Part shown: in pieces, positions 55,272 to 63,482 of the stretch | How positions within the stretch are numbered: the stretch's first letter is position 1 | Layout of the letters: each line of letters begins with the position of its first letter | NCBI GenBank assembly: GCA_017513135.1 | Contig: JAFWDH010000017.1 | Location: 1 to 64,000 of the forward strand | Length of the DNA stretch: 64,000 bases | Reading direction: 5' to 3' | Source: Oscillospiraceae bacterium | GTDB lineage: Bacteria > Bacillota > Clostridia > Oscillospirales > Ruminococcaceae | Notes under the pieces: model-generated | Database searches by the model: none | What the model was told of the DNA's origin: nothing | The model's input: the letters and a program-made list of their open reading frames with translations, nothing else | Made by a program: the position numbers and the translations under genes

Positions 55272-56803
55272 TTATGCTCCTTTCCCGAGGCAATGATCCT
55301 GCGAGTATACGCTGCCGCTTCATCAGCAGACCGGAACACATCCGCGCCGGCTTGAGTCAGCACTTCCGCCGCATGTTCCGCGCTCACTGGAGAGGCTCCG
55401 CACGCATATACGATGACTCCCACCGCCAGATGTCTGCCGTCATCAGATGCGATGCGCCTGCATATCCTGATGCTCTCGGCAAGATCAGAAAGCTGCTCCT
55501 CAGTGCTCCCCTTGACCGCATACCAGTCAGCGAGAAGCACCGCGACCGACCTGTTGTAAGCTTCGCTCTCCATCCGTCTGTTCCGCCTGACAGACGCCAG
55601 CAGAGATAGTCTCGCCGACGCAGCATAGTTCATGTGCGCGCAGTCAAGCACGCTGTTCTCTCTCAGGAATCTCGTTTCCGGGTTTAGCAGCGCCCCTCTG
55701 ACGGGGTTGTTTGAATACACAGCTTTCAGGTCAGGAAGCAGCTGCAGAGCTGTTTCCCCGCACACCACCTCCGACAGGAAAAAGCCTCTCAGATACTTCT
55801 GAGCCTCACTCATCTGAAGCCTGTGAATGGTCGTAAGATTATCCAGTTCGGGATCCTCTTCCTTTTTCTGTGTTATTCCGTAATGATCAGCGACGGCATC
55901 TGCGAGCAAGGCTATGGTGTTTGCCGAATCGTTCTTGCCTTCGTAATCCATACTTTTAAGCAGGCCGACGCTGTAGATGAATACTTTCTTACTGCTTCTC
56001 TCTGCTTTCCGCACGATCCTCCCGATCACACCGAGATCCCCCGACTTGAGCACAAGACATATGCTGTCTGTCTTCGGGTCCGTGAGCAGATCATCCAGAC
56101 ACATTTCTGTTATCAGACCGTTCTCCCCTGAGAAGCAGTCTCTTCTGCCTGTGGAGACGAGGTGTCTTATACCGATCCCTCTTTCCTCAAGGTGCATTGC
56201 CAGTATCAGATTCGCGGCAAAAGACTGCCCCAGGACGGAGACATTCCCATATTTGAATTCGGGACACGCGCCAAGAGCTCTCCCTGAAATCACAGCACCA
56301 TAGACTCCGCCGCCGAGAAACGGTATTCCTCTTTCGGCTGCTGCTTTTTTCAGTTTCTCCTCTGATAAAAGGTCAAGTTCCTCTTCAAGTATGACTCCCA
56401 GTCCTCTTCTGACAGCCTGGCCGGCTGCTCTTGGCGCCAGGGAGGCAGGCAGCCTTATGACTGCCCAGTTCGCTGAAGGCTCAGAATCCATAACGAGCTC
56501 AGGATTCCTGTTTCCTGTTCCTGCGGCTCCGGCCGCCGCTTCAGCCATACTGCGTATCTGGGACAGCACCGTTTCAGCTGTTTTCTCATCCTTTGCGTCA
56601 ACACTGATCAGCAGATCACCCTCCGACAGGCCTTTCAGGATCTTCTCTGAAAAGCCGAAATTGAGCGCAGATTGTAACGCTTCCGAGGACGCTGAGCACA
56701 CGAACGCACTTTCGACCGTGCGGTCCATGACATACCTGTCACACGCTTCCTCCAGCATCGATGAGTCAGCAAAACAATTGCTTACTACAGCCGTGTGAAA
56801 CAT
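55268..56803 (-). CDS. FdrA/AllF-like acyl-CoA-synthetase-fold protein
   Basis: The protein is 511 residues from ATG 56803, behind GGTGGGAG. It has the FdrA layout: N-terminal VVSNCFADSSMLEEACDRY, a succinyl-CoA-synthetase-like Rossmann domain with ISGRALGACPEFKYGNVSVLGQ split as GNVSVLGQSFAANL, and STGRRDCFSGENGLI in place of the usual GGRDL-type segment. It pairs with the DUF1116 protein downstream. FdrA proteins contribute to oxamate carbamoyltransferase; this member is somewhat divergent, so a related carbamoyl or acyl transfer is possible. Confidence 0.7.
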   Translation of the reverse strand: MFHTAVVSNCFADSSMLEEACDRYVMDRTVESAFVCSASSEALQSALNFGFSEKILKGLSEGDLLISVDAKDEKTAETVLSQIRSMAEAAAGAAGTGNRNPELVMDSEPSANWAVIRLPASLAPRAAGQAVRRGLGVILEEELDLLSEEKLKKAAAERGIPFLGGGVYGAVISGRALGACPEFKYGNVSVLGQSFAANLILAMHLEERGIGIRHLVSTGRRDCFSGENGLITEMCLDDLLTDPKTDSICLVLKSGDLGVIGRIVRKAERSSKKVFIYSVGLLKSMDYEGKNDSANTIALLADAVADHYGITQKKEEDPELDNLTTIHRLQMSEAQKYLRGFFLSEVVCGETALQLLPDLKAVYSNNPVRGALLNPETRFLRENSVLDCAHMNYAASARLSLLASVRRNRRMESEAYNRSVAVLLADWYAVKGSTEEQLSDLAESIRICRRIASDDGRHLAVGVIVYACGASPVSAEHAAEVLTQAGADVFRSADEAAAYTRRIIASGKEHK

Positions 56804-56841
56804 ATACACTCCCACCTTTTGTGCAGTGCATGAGCAAACCG

Positions 56842-56871
56842 ATTATACTATAATCAAGAATAGTCTTGCAA
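56842..56871 (-). promoter_or_regulatory. Promoter of the fdrA-DUF1116-GH25 operon
   Basis: Minus strand TTGCAA (56866-56871), 18 bases, TATAAT (56842-56847), 38 bases before the FdrA-like start. Confidence 0.65.
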
Positions 56872-56934
56872 AAGCCGGCCGTTTTGCCGATCCGGCCGTT
56901 CTTACCGATATCTTGTTAAAGGAGTCCCGAACAG

Positions 56935-57657
56935 ATGCTCACAGCGATCGTTACCGGAGGAAGCGGAGGTATAGGTTCTGCCATATGCAGAGCCCTGTGC
57001 GAGGAAGGATACCATGTCATCGTATGCTATAACAGCGGCAGGGAAAACGCGGAAAAACTCGTCACGGATCTGACATCCGCCGGCCACTCGGCAGAAGCAG
57101 TCCGCTGCGACGTCAGAAACGAGTCCGACATCATCTCAGCAGTGGATGATGCCGCATCTTCCGGAACACTTGCCGTTGCAGTCAACTGCGCTGGAACTGC
57201 CCTCTTCTCGCAGGTACAGGACACATCCGTGGCAGAACTCAGCGACATCTTTTCGGTCAACAGCACCGGAACCTTCCTGATGTGCCGTGAAGCATCTAAA
57301 AAAATGATCCCTAATCATTTCGGGCGCATAATCAACATCTCTTCCATGTGGGGAATATCCGGAGCTTCATGTGAATCCGCCTATTCCGCCTCAAAGGCTT
57401 CCGTCATAGGTCTCACCAAGGCGCTTGCCAAGGAACTGGGCCCTTCCGGCATCACCGTGAACTGCGTTGCCCCGGGCCTGATCGATACGCCCATGAACTC
57501 CAGACTGTCGGAATCTGACATCGCGTCTCTTGTGGATGATACACCGGTCGGGCGCATAGGGACACCTGAGGATATCGCATCTGCCGTGCTGTTCTTCTGC
57601 AACGCTCCTTTTGTCACGGGGCAGACTCTCTGCGTCGACGGCGGAATGACTCTGTAA
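56935..57657 (+). CDS. Short-chain dehydrogenase (FabG-like)
   Basis: The 240-residue protein has TGGSGGIGSAICRAL (nucleotide loop), NCAGT, catalytic Ser in INISSMWG, YSASKASVIGLTKALA (YxxxK) and VNCVAPGLIDTPMN. This fits 3-oxoacyl-[ACP] reductase or a related NADPH oxidoreductase. It is not in a fatty-acid gene cluster, so the substrate is uncertain. Ribosome site AAAGGAG. Divergent from the FdrA-like operon. Confidence 0.9.
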   Translation: MLTAIVTGGSGGIGSAICRALCEEGYHVIVCYNSGRENAEKLVTDLTSAGHSAEAVRCDVRNESDIISAVDDAASSGTLAVAVNCAGTALFSQVQDTSVAELSDIFSVNSTGTFLMCREASKKMIPNHFGRIINISSMWGISGASCESAYSASKASVIGLTKALAKELGPSGITVNCVAPGLIDTPMNSRLSESDIASLVDDTPVGRIGTPEDIASAVLFFCNAPFVTGQTLCVDGGMTL

Positions 57658-57798
57658 AGCGCTCTGACGAACTTATACGAAATTCTTCAGACGATCCTGC
57701 AACAGCTGAGGCTCAGCAGAACACTATATGTATGACGGACGCTAAGCGCCGGAAGGATCAGTGATCCTGAAACCAGCGAGATCAAGGAGAAAGAAAAG

Positions 57799-58758
57799 AT
57801 GAAAAAGCTACTGGCGATACTTCTGATCGTTACGTTCTGCTGTATGCTGGCATCCTGCGGCAGAAGCAAATCCGATGCCGAGTACTATTATGAGCCGTCG
57901 GAAGATCACTCATACAATGCCTATGACTCCGGCAGCGGCTATGCCGCTGACTTCGAATACAAGGAAGGATCGGAAAGCAACTACTCATCAGGCTACACGG
58001 GAAATCCTCTGGCCGCAGGACTTAAGCTCACATATTCAGCGAACATATCTGTAGAGACACTGGACTATGATAAAAGTCTGGAGGCGGTCCTTGATTCAAT
58101 AAACAAGGCCGGAGGCTTTATCAGCTACAGGAATGAGGGCGGGGGATACACCTCCACATACGGAACATATATGAAAAAGTGGGTACGGCTGGAGGCAAGG
58201 ATCCCTGCCGGCAACTATCAGTCGTTTCTGGACGGCACTGCCGACTTCGGCAATGTAACGAGTCTCCTCAGTTCCATGGAAGACATCACATCCCAGTATG
58301 TCGATACGGAAGCAAGGCTCAGTTCCCTCAATGCCCAGCGTGAAAGGCTGGAGGAGATGATGAAGAAGGCCGAGGACGTATCGGATCTGATCGAGATAGA
58401 AGCCCAGCTTTCAGAGACCATCTATCAGATAGAAAGCTACACTGCAAAGAAGAATACCTTCGACAATCTGGTCTCATATTCCACTGTCAACATAGAGCTC
58501 AATGAAGTCTCTGTAGTCACATATAAAACCGAGACCTTCTGGGACCGACTTCTTGCGACCATCGGAAACAGCCTGCGGGATTTCGCAGATTTCCTGGAGG
58601 ACCTGCTTCTCGGCATCATCTATCTGCTTCCCTTTGCGCTTGTTCTGTTCCTTATCGCCATACCTGTGGTGAAGGGAGTAAAAAAGAAAAGGGCAAAGAA
58701 ACAGGCAGCAGCAGAAAAGGAAGTCCAGCCTCTGCCCAGAGCAGTCGATCAGGACTGA
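57799..58758 (+). CDS. DUF4349 lipoprotein
   Basis: The 319-residue protein has a lipoprotein signal (LLIVTFCCMLASCGRS; Cys about 20). A Tyr/Ser-rich linker precedes the DUF4349 domain (about 75-235): LDYDKSLEAVLDSINKAGGF, RLEARIPAGNYQSFL and a coiled coil ARLSSLNAQRERLEEMM. A membrane helix follows (about 270-295) and a Lys-rich tail. Function is unknown. A 141-base gap before it holds only a GGATCA/TGATCC repeat. Confidence 0.9.
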   Translation: MKKLLAILLIVTFCCMLASCGRSKSDAEYYYEPSEDHSYNAYDSGSGYAADFEYKEGSESNYSSGYTGNPLAAGLKLTYSANISVETLDYDKSLEAVLDSINKAGGFISYRNEGGGYTSTYGTYMKKWVRLEARIPAGNYQSFLDGTADFGNVTSLLSSMEDITSQYVDTEARLSSLNAQRERLEEMMKKAEDVSDLIEIEAQLSETIYQIESYTAKKNTFDNLVSYSTVNIELNEVSVVTYKTETFWDRLLATIGNSLRDFADFLEDLLLGIIYLLPFALVLFLIAIPVVKGVKKKRAKKQAAAEKEVQPLPRAVDQD

Positions 58759-58777
58759 GATACTTTAGGCACAGCAA

Positions 58778-58806
58778 AAAGGCTGCCGCATTTTGCGGCA
58801 GCCTTT
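58778..58806 (+). terminator. Terminator after DUF4349 gene
   Basis: AAAGGCTGCCGC (58778-58789) pairs perfectly with GCGGCAGCCTTT (58795-58806). Confidence 0.85.
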
Positions 58807-58850
58807 CAGTATGCGATAATAACAGAAAACGAACCAGGAGCACTGAGACA

Positions 58851-59543
58851 ATGGAACCGAAAGATATTACATCCGCACTGATCTCCATGCAGGATGCGGA
58901 TTACCGTGAGTTCATGGCAGGAGTGGTCCCTACGATACCCAGGGAACGGATAATCGGAATACGCACTCCTGTTCTGAAAATGAGAGCGACAGAGCTGTAC
59001 CGCAGCGGCGGCTATGACGGATTCCTTGAGGATCTCCCCCATTATTATTTTGAGGAGAATCAGCTGCACGCCTTTCTGATCTCAAAGATACGCGACATGA
59101 CTGTCTGCATGGAAAGGACTGCGGCTTTCCTTCCTTTCGTCGACAACTGGGCTACATGCGACCAGTTGTCGCCGGCTGTCTTCGCAAAGAATACGGACGA
59201 ACTGCTCTCCCGCATACCGGCATGGCTCGGTTCCGGAATGACATATACCGTGAGGTTCGGTATAGACATGCTTATGAGGCACTTCCTGGACGAACGGTTC
59301 GATCCCTCCTACCCAGAGCTTGTTCTTCCTGCAGCTGGAAACGAATACTACATAAACATGGCCGTTGCGTGGTATTTCGCGACCGCCCTGGCGAAACAGT
59401 ATGAAAGCGTAATCAACTATATCACGGAGGAACGGCTGCCCGCATGGGTCCACAACAAGACCATTCAGAAAGCTGTCGAAAGCAGGAGGATCACCGAAGA
59501 AAAGAAAGAGTATCTGAAGACCCTCAGAAGACGGGTACACTGA
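58851..59543 (+). CDS. DNA alkylation repair (AlkD-like) HEAT protein
   Basis: The 230-residue all-helical protein matches the AlkD-type DNA glycosylase family: IIGIRTPVLKMRATEL, the ENQLHAFLISKI helix, FLPFVDNWATCDQLSP and WYFATALAKQYE. AlkD excises 3- and 7-alkylated purines without base flipping. The WAT(C)D segment has the acidic residue expected at the active site. It stands alone between two terminators. Confidence 0.9.
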   Translation: MEPKDITSALISMQDADYREFMAGVVPTIPRERIIGIRTPVLKMRATELYRSGGYDGFLEDLPHYYFEENQLHAFLISKIRDMTVCMERTAAFLPFVDNWATCDQLSPAVFAKNTDELLSRIPAWLGSGMTYTVRFGIDMLMRHFLDERFDPSYPELVLPAAGNEYYINMAVAWYFATALAKQYESVINYITEERLPAWVHNKTIQKAVESRRITEEKKEYLKTLRRRVH

Positions 59544-59552
59544 TCTGCAGAA

Positions 59553-59584
59553 AAAGAGCCGGAAGCATAAGCTTCCGGCTCTTT
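59553..59584. terminator. Terminator after AlkD-like gene and tRNA-Pro
   Basis: AAAGAGCCGGAAGC (59553-59566), loop ATAA, GCTTCCGGCTCTTT (59571-59584). A-rich left and T-rich right flanks make it usable from both strands. Confidence 0.9.
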
Positions 59585-59586
59585 TC

Positions 59587-59662
59587 TGGTCGGGGTGACC
59601 GGATTTGAACCGACGACATCTAGTTCCCAAAACTAGCGCGCTACCAACTGCGCTACACCCCG
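59587..59662 (-). tRNA. tRNA-Pro (TGG)
   Basis: Acceptor CGGGGTG/CACCCCG with encoded ACCA, D-arm GCGC/GCGC, anticodon loop TTTGGGA (anticodon TGG) on stem CTAGT/ACTAG, and T-loop TTCAAAT. 76 bases. Confidence 0.93.
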
Positions 59663-59728
59663 TTCAGAACTCCTGGTCTGAGAGCTGAGTAATTATATCA
59701 GAAGAATAAATGCTCTGCAACAGCGCCT

Positions 59729-60478
59729 TCAGCCCTTCTGATCCTGCGTGATCCGTGATTCAGCTGACAGCACGCCGAATGCATGTTCATATGCCTTCCA
59801 GGCTTCCCTGTACCAGGCCTCCGTACACTCCGGAAGCTTTCCGCCGCTGAGTTTTTCCGCGATCTCGTCCATCAGATGGGGATTCCTGACGATGAGCGGT
59901 CCCGTGATCTCACTGGCGTAGACGTTTCCGTCAATGCTCATCCCTTCTCCGCTGCCTATGGCAAACCTCTTGGATGAATCCCACAGCACGGTAAAAAGCT
60001 CTTTCTGTCCGCTGTTTCTCTTAAAATCTATCGAACTGTTTACTGCTCCGATGACCTTTTTCCCGTCCCCGTAGCTGCAGATCAGTTCGCCGTATCTCCT
60101 TTTGGGTGTGATCTCTGCCTCTGCATCGAAGACTCCGAGTCCTTCATAATGGTTCCCGGTCCTGCGGTCCGAAATGCTCTTGCAAAAAATGGCCACGGAG
60201 CTTCCGCTGACTTCCAGAATCCCTCCCCTGTCCAGAAATTCCCGAATCTGCTTCGCGTATCCTCTGAGGTCCTCGAGGGCGGAGAGCATCCTGTCTTCTG
60301 TACCGGCTCCGACATAGATCATGTCCGCATTTTCCAGCTCCGCATATCTGCCGAATGTCAGCGTGCTTTCCTTGACTTGCTGAGACCCGGTCTCCAGACG
60401 CTTTTCCAGCAGCTTCACAGCGGAGTATTCGCCGTAGAGATCGAGAAAATCGGGATAGGCAGAAACTATACTGATCAT
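59729..60478 (-). CDS. GatD-like amidotransferase lacking the catalytic Cys and His
   Basis: The 249-residue protein is GatD-related by its place after MurT and by YAELENADMIYVGAGTE split as NADMIYVGAGT, the YEGLGVFDAEAE segment and TGPLIVRNP. In GatD, the nucleophile lies in TICGGYQ (Cys94 in S. aureus) and the His in LHGP (His189). Here the matching segments are EVSGSSV (Ser91) and EITGP (Thr192), so both are lost. Glutaminase activity is therefore unlikely by the usual route. Its start overlaps the MurT stop (ATGA). Confidence 0.82.
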   Translation of the reverse strand: MISIVSAYPDFLDLYGEYSAVKLLEKRLETGSQQVKESTLTFGRYAELENADMIYVGAGTEDRMLSALEDLRGYAKQIREFLDRGGILEVSGSSVAIFCKSISDRRTGNHYEGLGVFDAEAEITPKRRYGELICSYGDGKKVIGAVNSSIDFKRNSGQKELFTVLWDSSKRFAIGSGEGMSIDGNVYASEITGPLIVRNPHLMDEIAEKLSGGKLPECTEAWYREAWKAYEHAFGVLSAESRITQDQKG

Positions 60479-61839
60479 TCCTTCTCATCCCCCTTCTCCG
60501 GCTTGATAACATACCCGCTGTATTTCTTCAGCCTATTAAGGAATCTGTACTGGTCTGTAAAACAGGTCATCGTGTATACGTATCCCTCGGATCTCTCCGA
60601 GACTACTTCCATCATCCTGTCCAGATCCGGCTCTATCACAAGTCTATCCTCAGGAATCCCAGCAATGAGCATCCTTTCCGCGGCATCATGCGCATAGCCG
60701 CCTGAAAGAATGATCTTCTTCACCTTGCTGTCGTTGAGCCTCTCGAAATCTATATCCCACAGCCATGACATATCATTCGCGATGAACTTACTCGAGAGAC
60801 GGTCCACGATGAGCACGATGGTGATCTCTTCGAGCGGATCATTCAGCGCTGTTTCTATAGCTCCGTTATAAGCCATGGGGGTTTCTTGCTTGCACAACAT
60901 GAGCTTTCCGCTGTGACCGTTTATCATGAACTCGACGACTCTTCCGTTCCCAAGTTCCAGCCCGTCCAGCGCGTCCGCTGCGGTAGCGGGGTCTATGCCC
61001 ATTACTTCAACTGCAGTTGTGAATGCAGAGATTATATTTTGCGCATATGCATCATTGAAGAACTGCGGCCGAATCTCCCATGTGCCGTCGATGATGAACT
61101 TACCATCCTTTGCCGCTGTGACGGAGTGCTCTGCCTTCGGAGAGCGGAACCCGCACTTTTTGCATTCAAATGCCCCGACATGACCGGCGATCCTGTAATC
61201 GTAGTCCATCTTTCTTCCGCAGACAGGACAATACGCACCGTCATCGTATGCGTGCTTCGTTCCGGGATCCTCCCTGAGTTCCGGTGCCGATACGCTGTAA
61301 TAGACCGTTCCTTCCCTGCCGTTTCCGTACGAGCATGACAGCGGTTCATTCGCATTGAGTATCAGTAAGGTCCCGTCCGGGATCCCCTTGCTGAGACTCT
61401 CCTTAACGAACTCCCTGTGTCCGTTTCTAGTAAGCTGGTCTCTGAAGAGGTTCGTTATGAGCATATGGGAAGGCTTGAATTCTTTAAAAGTATACTGGCA
61501 GAACATCTCGTCGCTCTCCAGAATGACTATATCTGCGTCAACTTTCCTGCTGAACGGATCGGCGCTGCTGAGAAGGAGCGTCGTTACTCCATCTGTCTGG
61601 TTGCTCCCCTCGCGGTTGCAGATGACTTTAAGCCTTGCCTTCTCCGCGATGCTGCAGAGAAGAGCTACTGTAGATGTTTTTCCGATGGAACCGGTGACCG
61701 CTATCACCTTGTCCGGAAGTTTGAGCATACTGAGGCTTTTCGGCCAGATCTTTCTGCAGATCCTACCGGGAAGGCTGCTTCCCCTTCCCAGTCTGGAACC
61801 GATGGCTCTCAGAACTTTACATATAATGATATCGAGCAT
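60475..61839 (-). CDS. murT: MurT-like Mur ligase family protein
   Basis: The 454-residue protein starts with a helix, then the ATP loop VTGSIGKTST (about residue 50). The central Mur ligase domain has NREGSNQTDGVTTLLL and ESDEMFCQYT. A four-Cys zinc ribbon follows (YCPVCGRKMDYD and FECKKCGFR, about 205-235). The C-terminal part resembles DUF1727. MurT activates D-Glu of lipid II for amidation with ammonia supplied by GatD. Here the GatD partner looks inactive, so the reaction may differ. Confidence 0.88.
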   Translation of the reverse strand: MLDIIICKVLRAIGSRLGRGSSLPGRICRKIWPKSLSMLKLPDKVIAVTGSIGKTSTVALLCSIAEKARLKVICNREGSNQTDGVTTLLLSSADPFSRKVDADIVILESDEMFCQYTFKEFKPSHMLITNLFRDQLTRNGHREFVKESLSKGIPDGTLLILNANEPLSCSYGNGREGTVYYSVSAPELREDPGTKHAYDDGAYCPVCGRKMDYDYRIAGHVGAFECKKCGFRSPKAEHSVTAAKDGKFIIDGTWEIRPQFFNDAYAQNIISAFTTAVEVMGIDPATAADALDGLELGNGRVVEFMINGHSGKLMLCKQETPMAYNGAIETALNDPLEEITIVLIVDRLSSKFIANDMSWLWDIDFERLNDSKVKKIILSGGYAHDAAERMLIAGIPEDRLVIEPDLDRMMEVVSERSEGYVYTMTCFTDQYRFLNRLKKYSGYVIKPEKGDEKE

Positions 61840-61875
61840 GTTCTTTTACTCCGCTGACCCTGCGGCTCTGTTTGA

Positions 61876-62223
61876 TTATTTCTTTACGCTTTTAGTTGCT
61901 ATGAGCGCCACACCGGTCCCCACCAGATCCCTGACCAGAACATCTCCGACTTCCACAGGCGCCTTTACTCTGAGGCTCTTTATGAACCTCATCGCCTCAA
62001 ACATCCTGCTCTTCGGGATTGGGTCCTGTGTCCTGACCGGGAGCATAGCGTCCGTGCCGGACTCTATAACGGCAGTCGTCGTCAGCACTCTGACCGGGTT
62101 CGTGATCTCAGCCCTCGCAAATGCTTCTCCCTTTTCACAGCTGTTGCCGGTTACTTCCAGCGACTCTTCATCTATGGAAAGCTGGCAGCCCCTGGGGCAT
62201 TCAAGGCATGTCATTTCTCTCAT
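61876..62223 (-). CDS. DUF1667 protein
   Basis: The protein (115 residues from ATG 62223, behind GGAGG) starts MREMTCLECPRGCQLSID and has a later Cys in GNSCEKGEAFA, an array that may bind an iron-sulfur cluster. VRVLTTTAVIESG follows. DUF1667 is usually the third gene of Firmicutes glycerol-3-phosphate-dehydrogenase-like operons. Its ATG overlaps the upstream stop by one base (TGATG). Confidence 0.9.
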   Translation of the reverse strand: MREMTCLECPRGCQLSIDEESLEVTGNSCEKGEAFARAEITNPVRVLTTTAVIESGTDAMLPVRTQDPIPKSRMFEAMRFIKSLRVKAPVEVGDVLVRDLVGTGVALIATKSVKK

Positions 62224-63479
62224 CACGGCACCTCCTCAAGACTCACATCCATCATATCCGACCCGGAGACCTTCTGCATGAGCACAGACGGAAGAGCAAC
62301 GGTGATCATTTCACCGGGGGCAAGATTCTCTTTGTGATAGCGTGCGATCTCCATATCATCGGCAGAAATCACGATGTCGCCTTTTTTGACTTTTCTGTTT
62401 ATCCTCAGGTAGATGTTGACCAGTTTCATTCCGCTGTCCTTCCTTATCCTCTGAGGAACGGTATATGTGACTCCTCCGCTGGTAGTCAGCAGGAAACTTT
62501 CCTTAGGTCTCTCTCCGTTTTCGATGTAATCGGCAACGGCTTCCCCTGCGAATCTTGCCTCCTCAGAGACGTAATCCACAAGGTCATGAACATGCAGGAC
62601 ATTTCCGCATGCGAACACTCCTTCGTTTTCCGTCTCCCTGTTCTCAAAGACATAGGCTCCTCTTGTTCTGGGATCCAGTCCTATGCCGGCCTTTTTCGTC
62701 AACTCATTCTCGGGGACAAGACCGACTGACAGGAGAAGCGTGTCGCAGTCGAAGTACTGTTCGGTTCCGGGTATCGGGACCATTCTGCTATCCACTTCCT
62801 GAACGGTGACACCTGTGATCCTCTTGTTGCCTCTTATATCGGTAACCGTGTGGGAGAGCAGAAGCGGGATCCCGAAGTCATCGAGACATCTTGCGATATT
62901 TGCCCGCAGGCCACTGCTGACCGGCATCACTTCGACACAGGCCAGTACCTTTGCTCCCTCCAGAGTCATTCGTCTCGCCATGATGAGCCCGATATCTCCG
63001 GAGCCGAGTATGACCACTCTCTTTCCGACCATGAACCCGTCAATGTTCATATATCTTTGTGCGGTGCCCGCTGAAAAAATCCCCGCAGGGCGCGTTCCGG
63101 GGATGGAGATAGCCCCTCTTGTTCTCTCTCTGCATCCCATGGCAAGAATAACCGCTTTTGCCTTATATGTGACATAACCGTCGACCGGATTGACGGCGGA
63201 CACATTTCTGTTCTCATCTATATCCAGAACCATCGTGTCAGTCTTGACCTCTATGCCGGATTCTGCGACCATTCTCTCGAATCTATCGGCGTATTCCGGT
63301 CCGGACAGCGCCTCCCCGAAGGTCTTCACGCCGAACCCGTTATGTATACACTGATTGAGTATACCTCCGAGCTCCCTGTCTCTCTCAAGGATGAGGATCT
63401 TTTTTACGCCTTTTTCCCATGCGGCGCTGGCTGCGGCAAGACCTGCGGGACCTCCGCCAACTACGATAAGGTCATACAT
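62223..63479 (-). CDS. NAD(P)/FAD-dependent oxidoreductase
   Basis: The 418-residue protein has an FAD-binding Rossmann start YDLIVVGGGPAGLAAASAA, the ELGGILNQCIHNGFG segment, AMGCRERTRGAISIPG, NAD-binding VILGSGDIGLIMARRM and a C-terminal GVFACGNVLHVHD. Such proteins partner the FAD/[2Fe-2S] oxidoreductase encoded just upstream. It should pass electrons between a flavin and NAD(H). Confidence 0.9.
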   Translation of the reverse strand: MYDLIVVGGGPAGLAAASAAWEKGVKKILILERDRELGGILNQCIHNGFGVKTFGEALSGPEYADRFERMVAESGIEVKTDTMVLDIDENRNVSAVNPVDGYVTYKAKAVILAMGCRERTRGAISIPGTRPAGIFSAGTAQRYMNIDGFMVGKRVVILGSGDIGLIMARRMTLEGAKVLACVEVMPVSSGLRANIARCLDDFGIPLLLSHTVTDIRGNKRITGVTVQEVDSRMVPIPGTEQYFDCDTLLLSVGLVPENELTKKAGIGLDPRTRGAYVFENRETENEGVFACGNVLHVHDLVDYVSEEARFAGEAVADYIENGERPKESFLLTTSGGVTYTVPQRIRKDSGMKLVNIYLRINRKVKKGDIVISADDMEIARYHKENLAPGEMITVALPSVLMQKVSGSDMMDVSLEEVP

Positions 63480-63482
63480 TCC

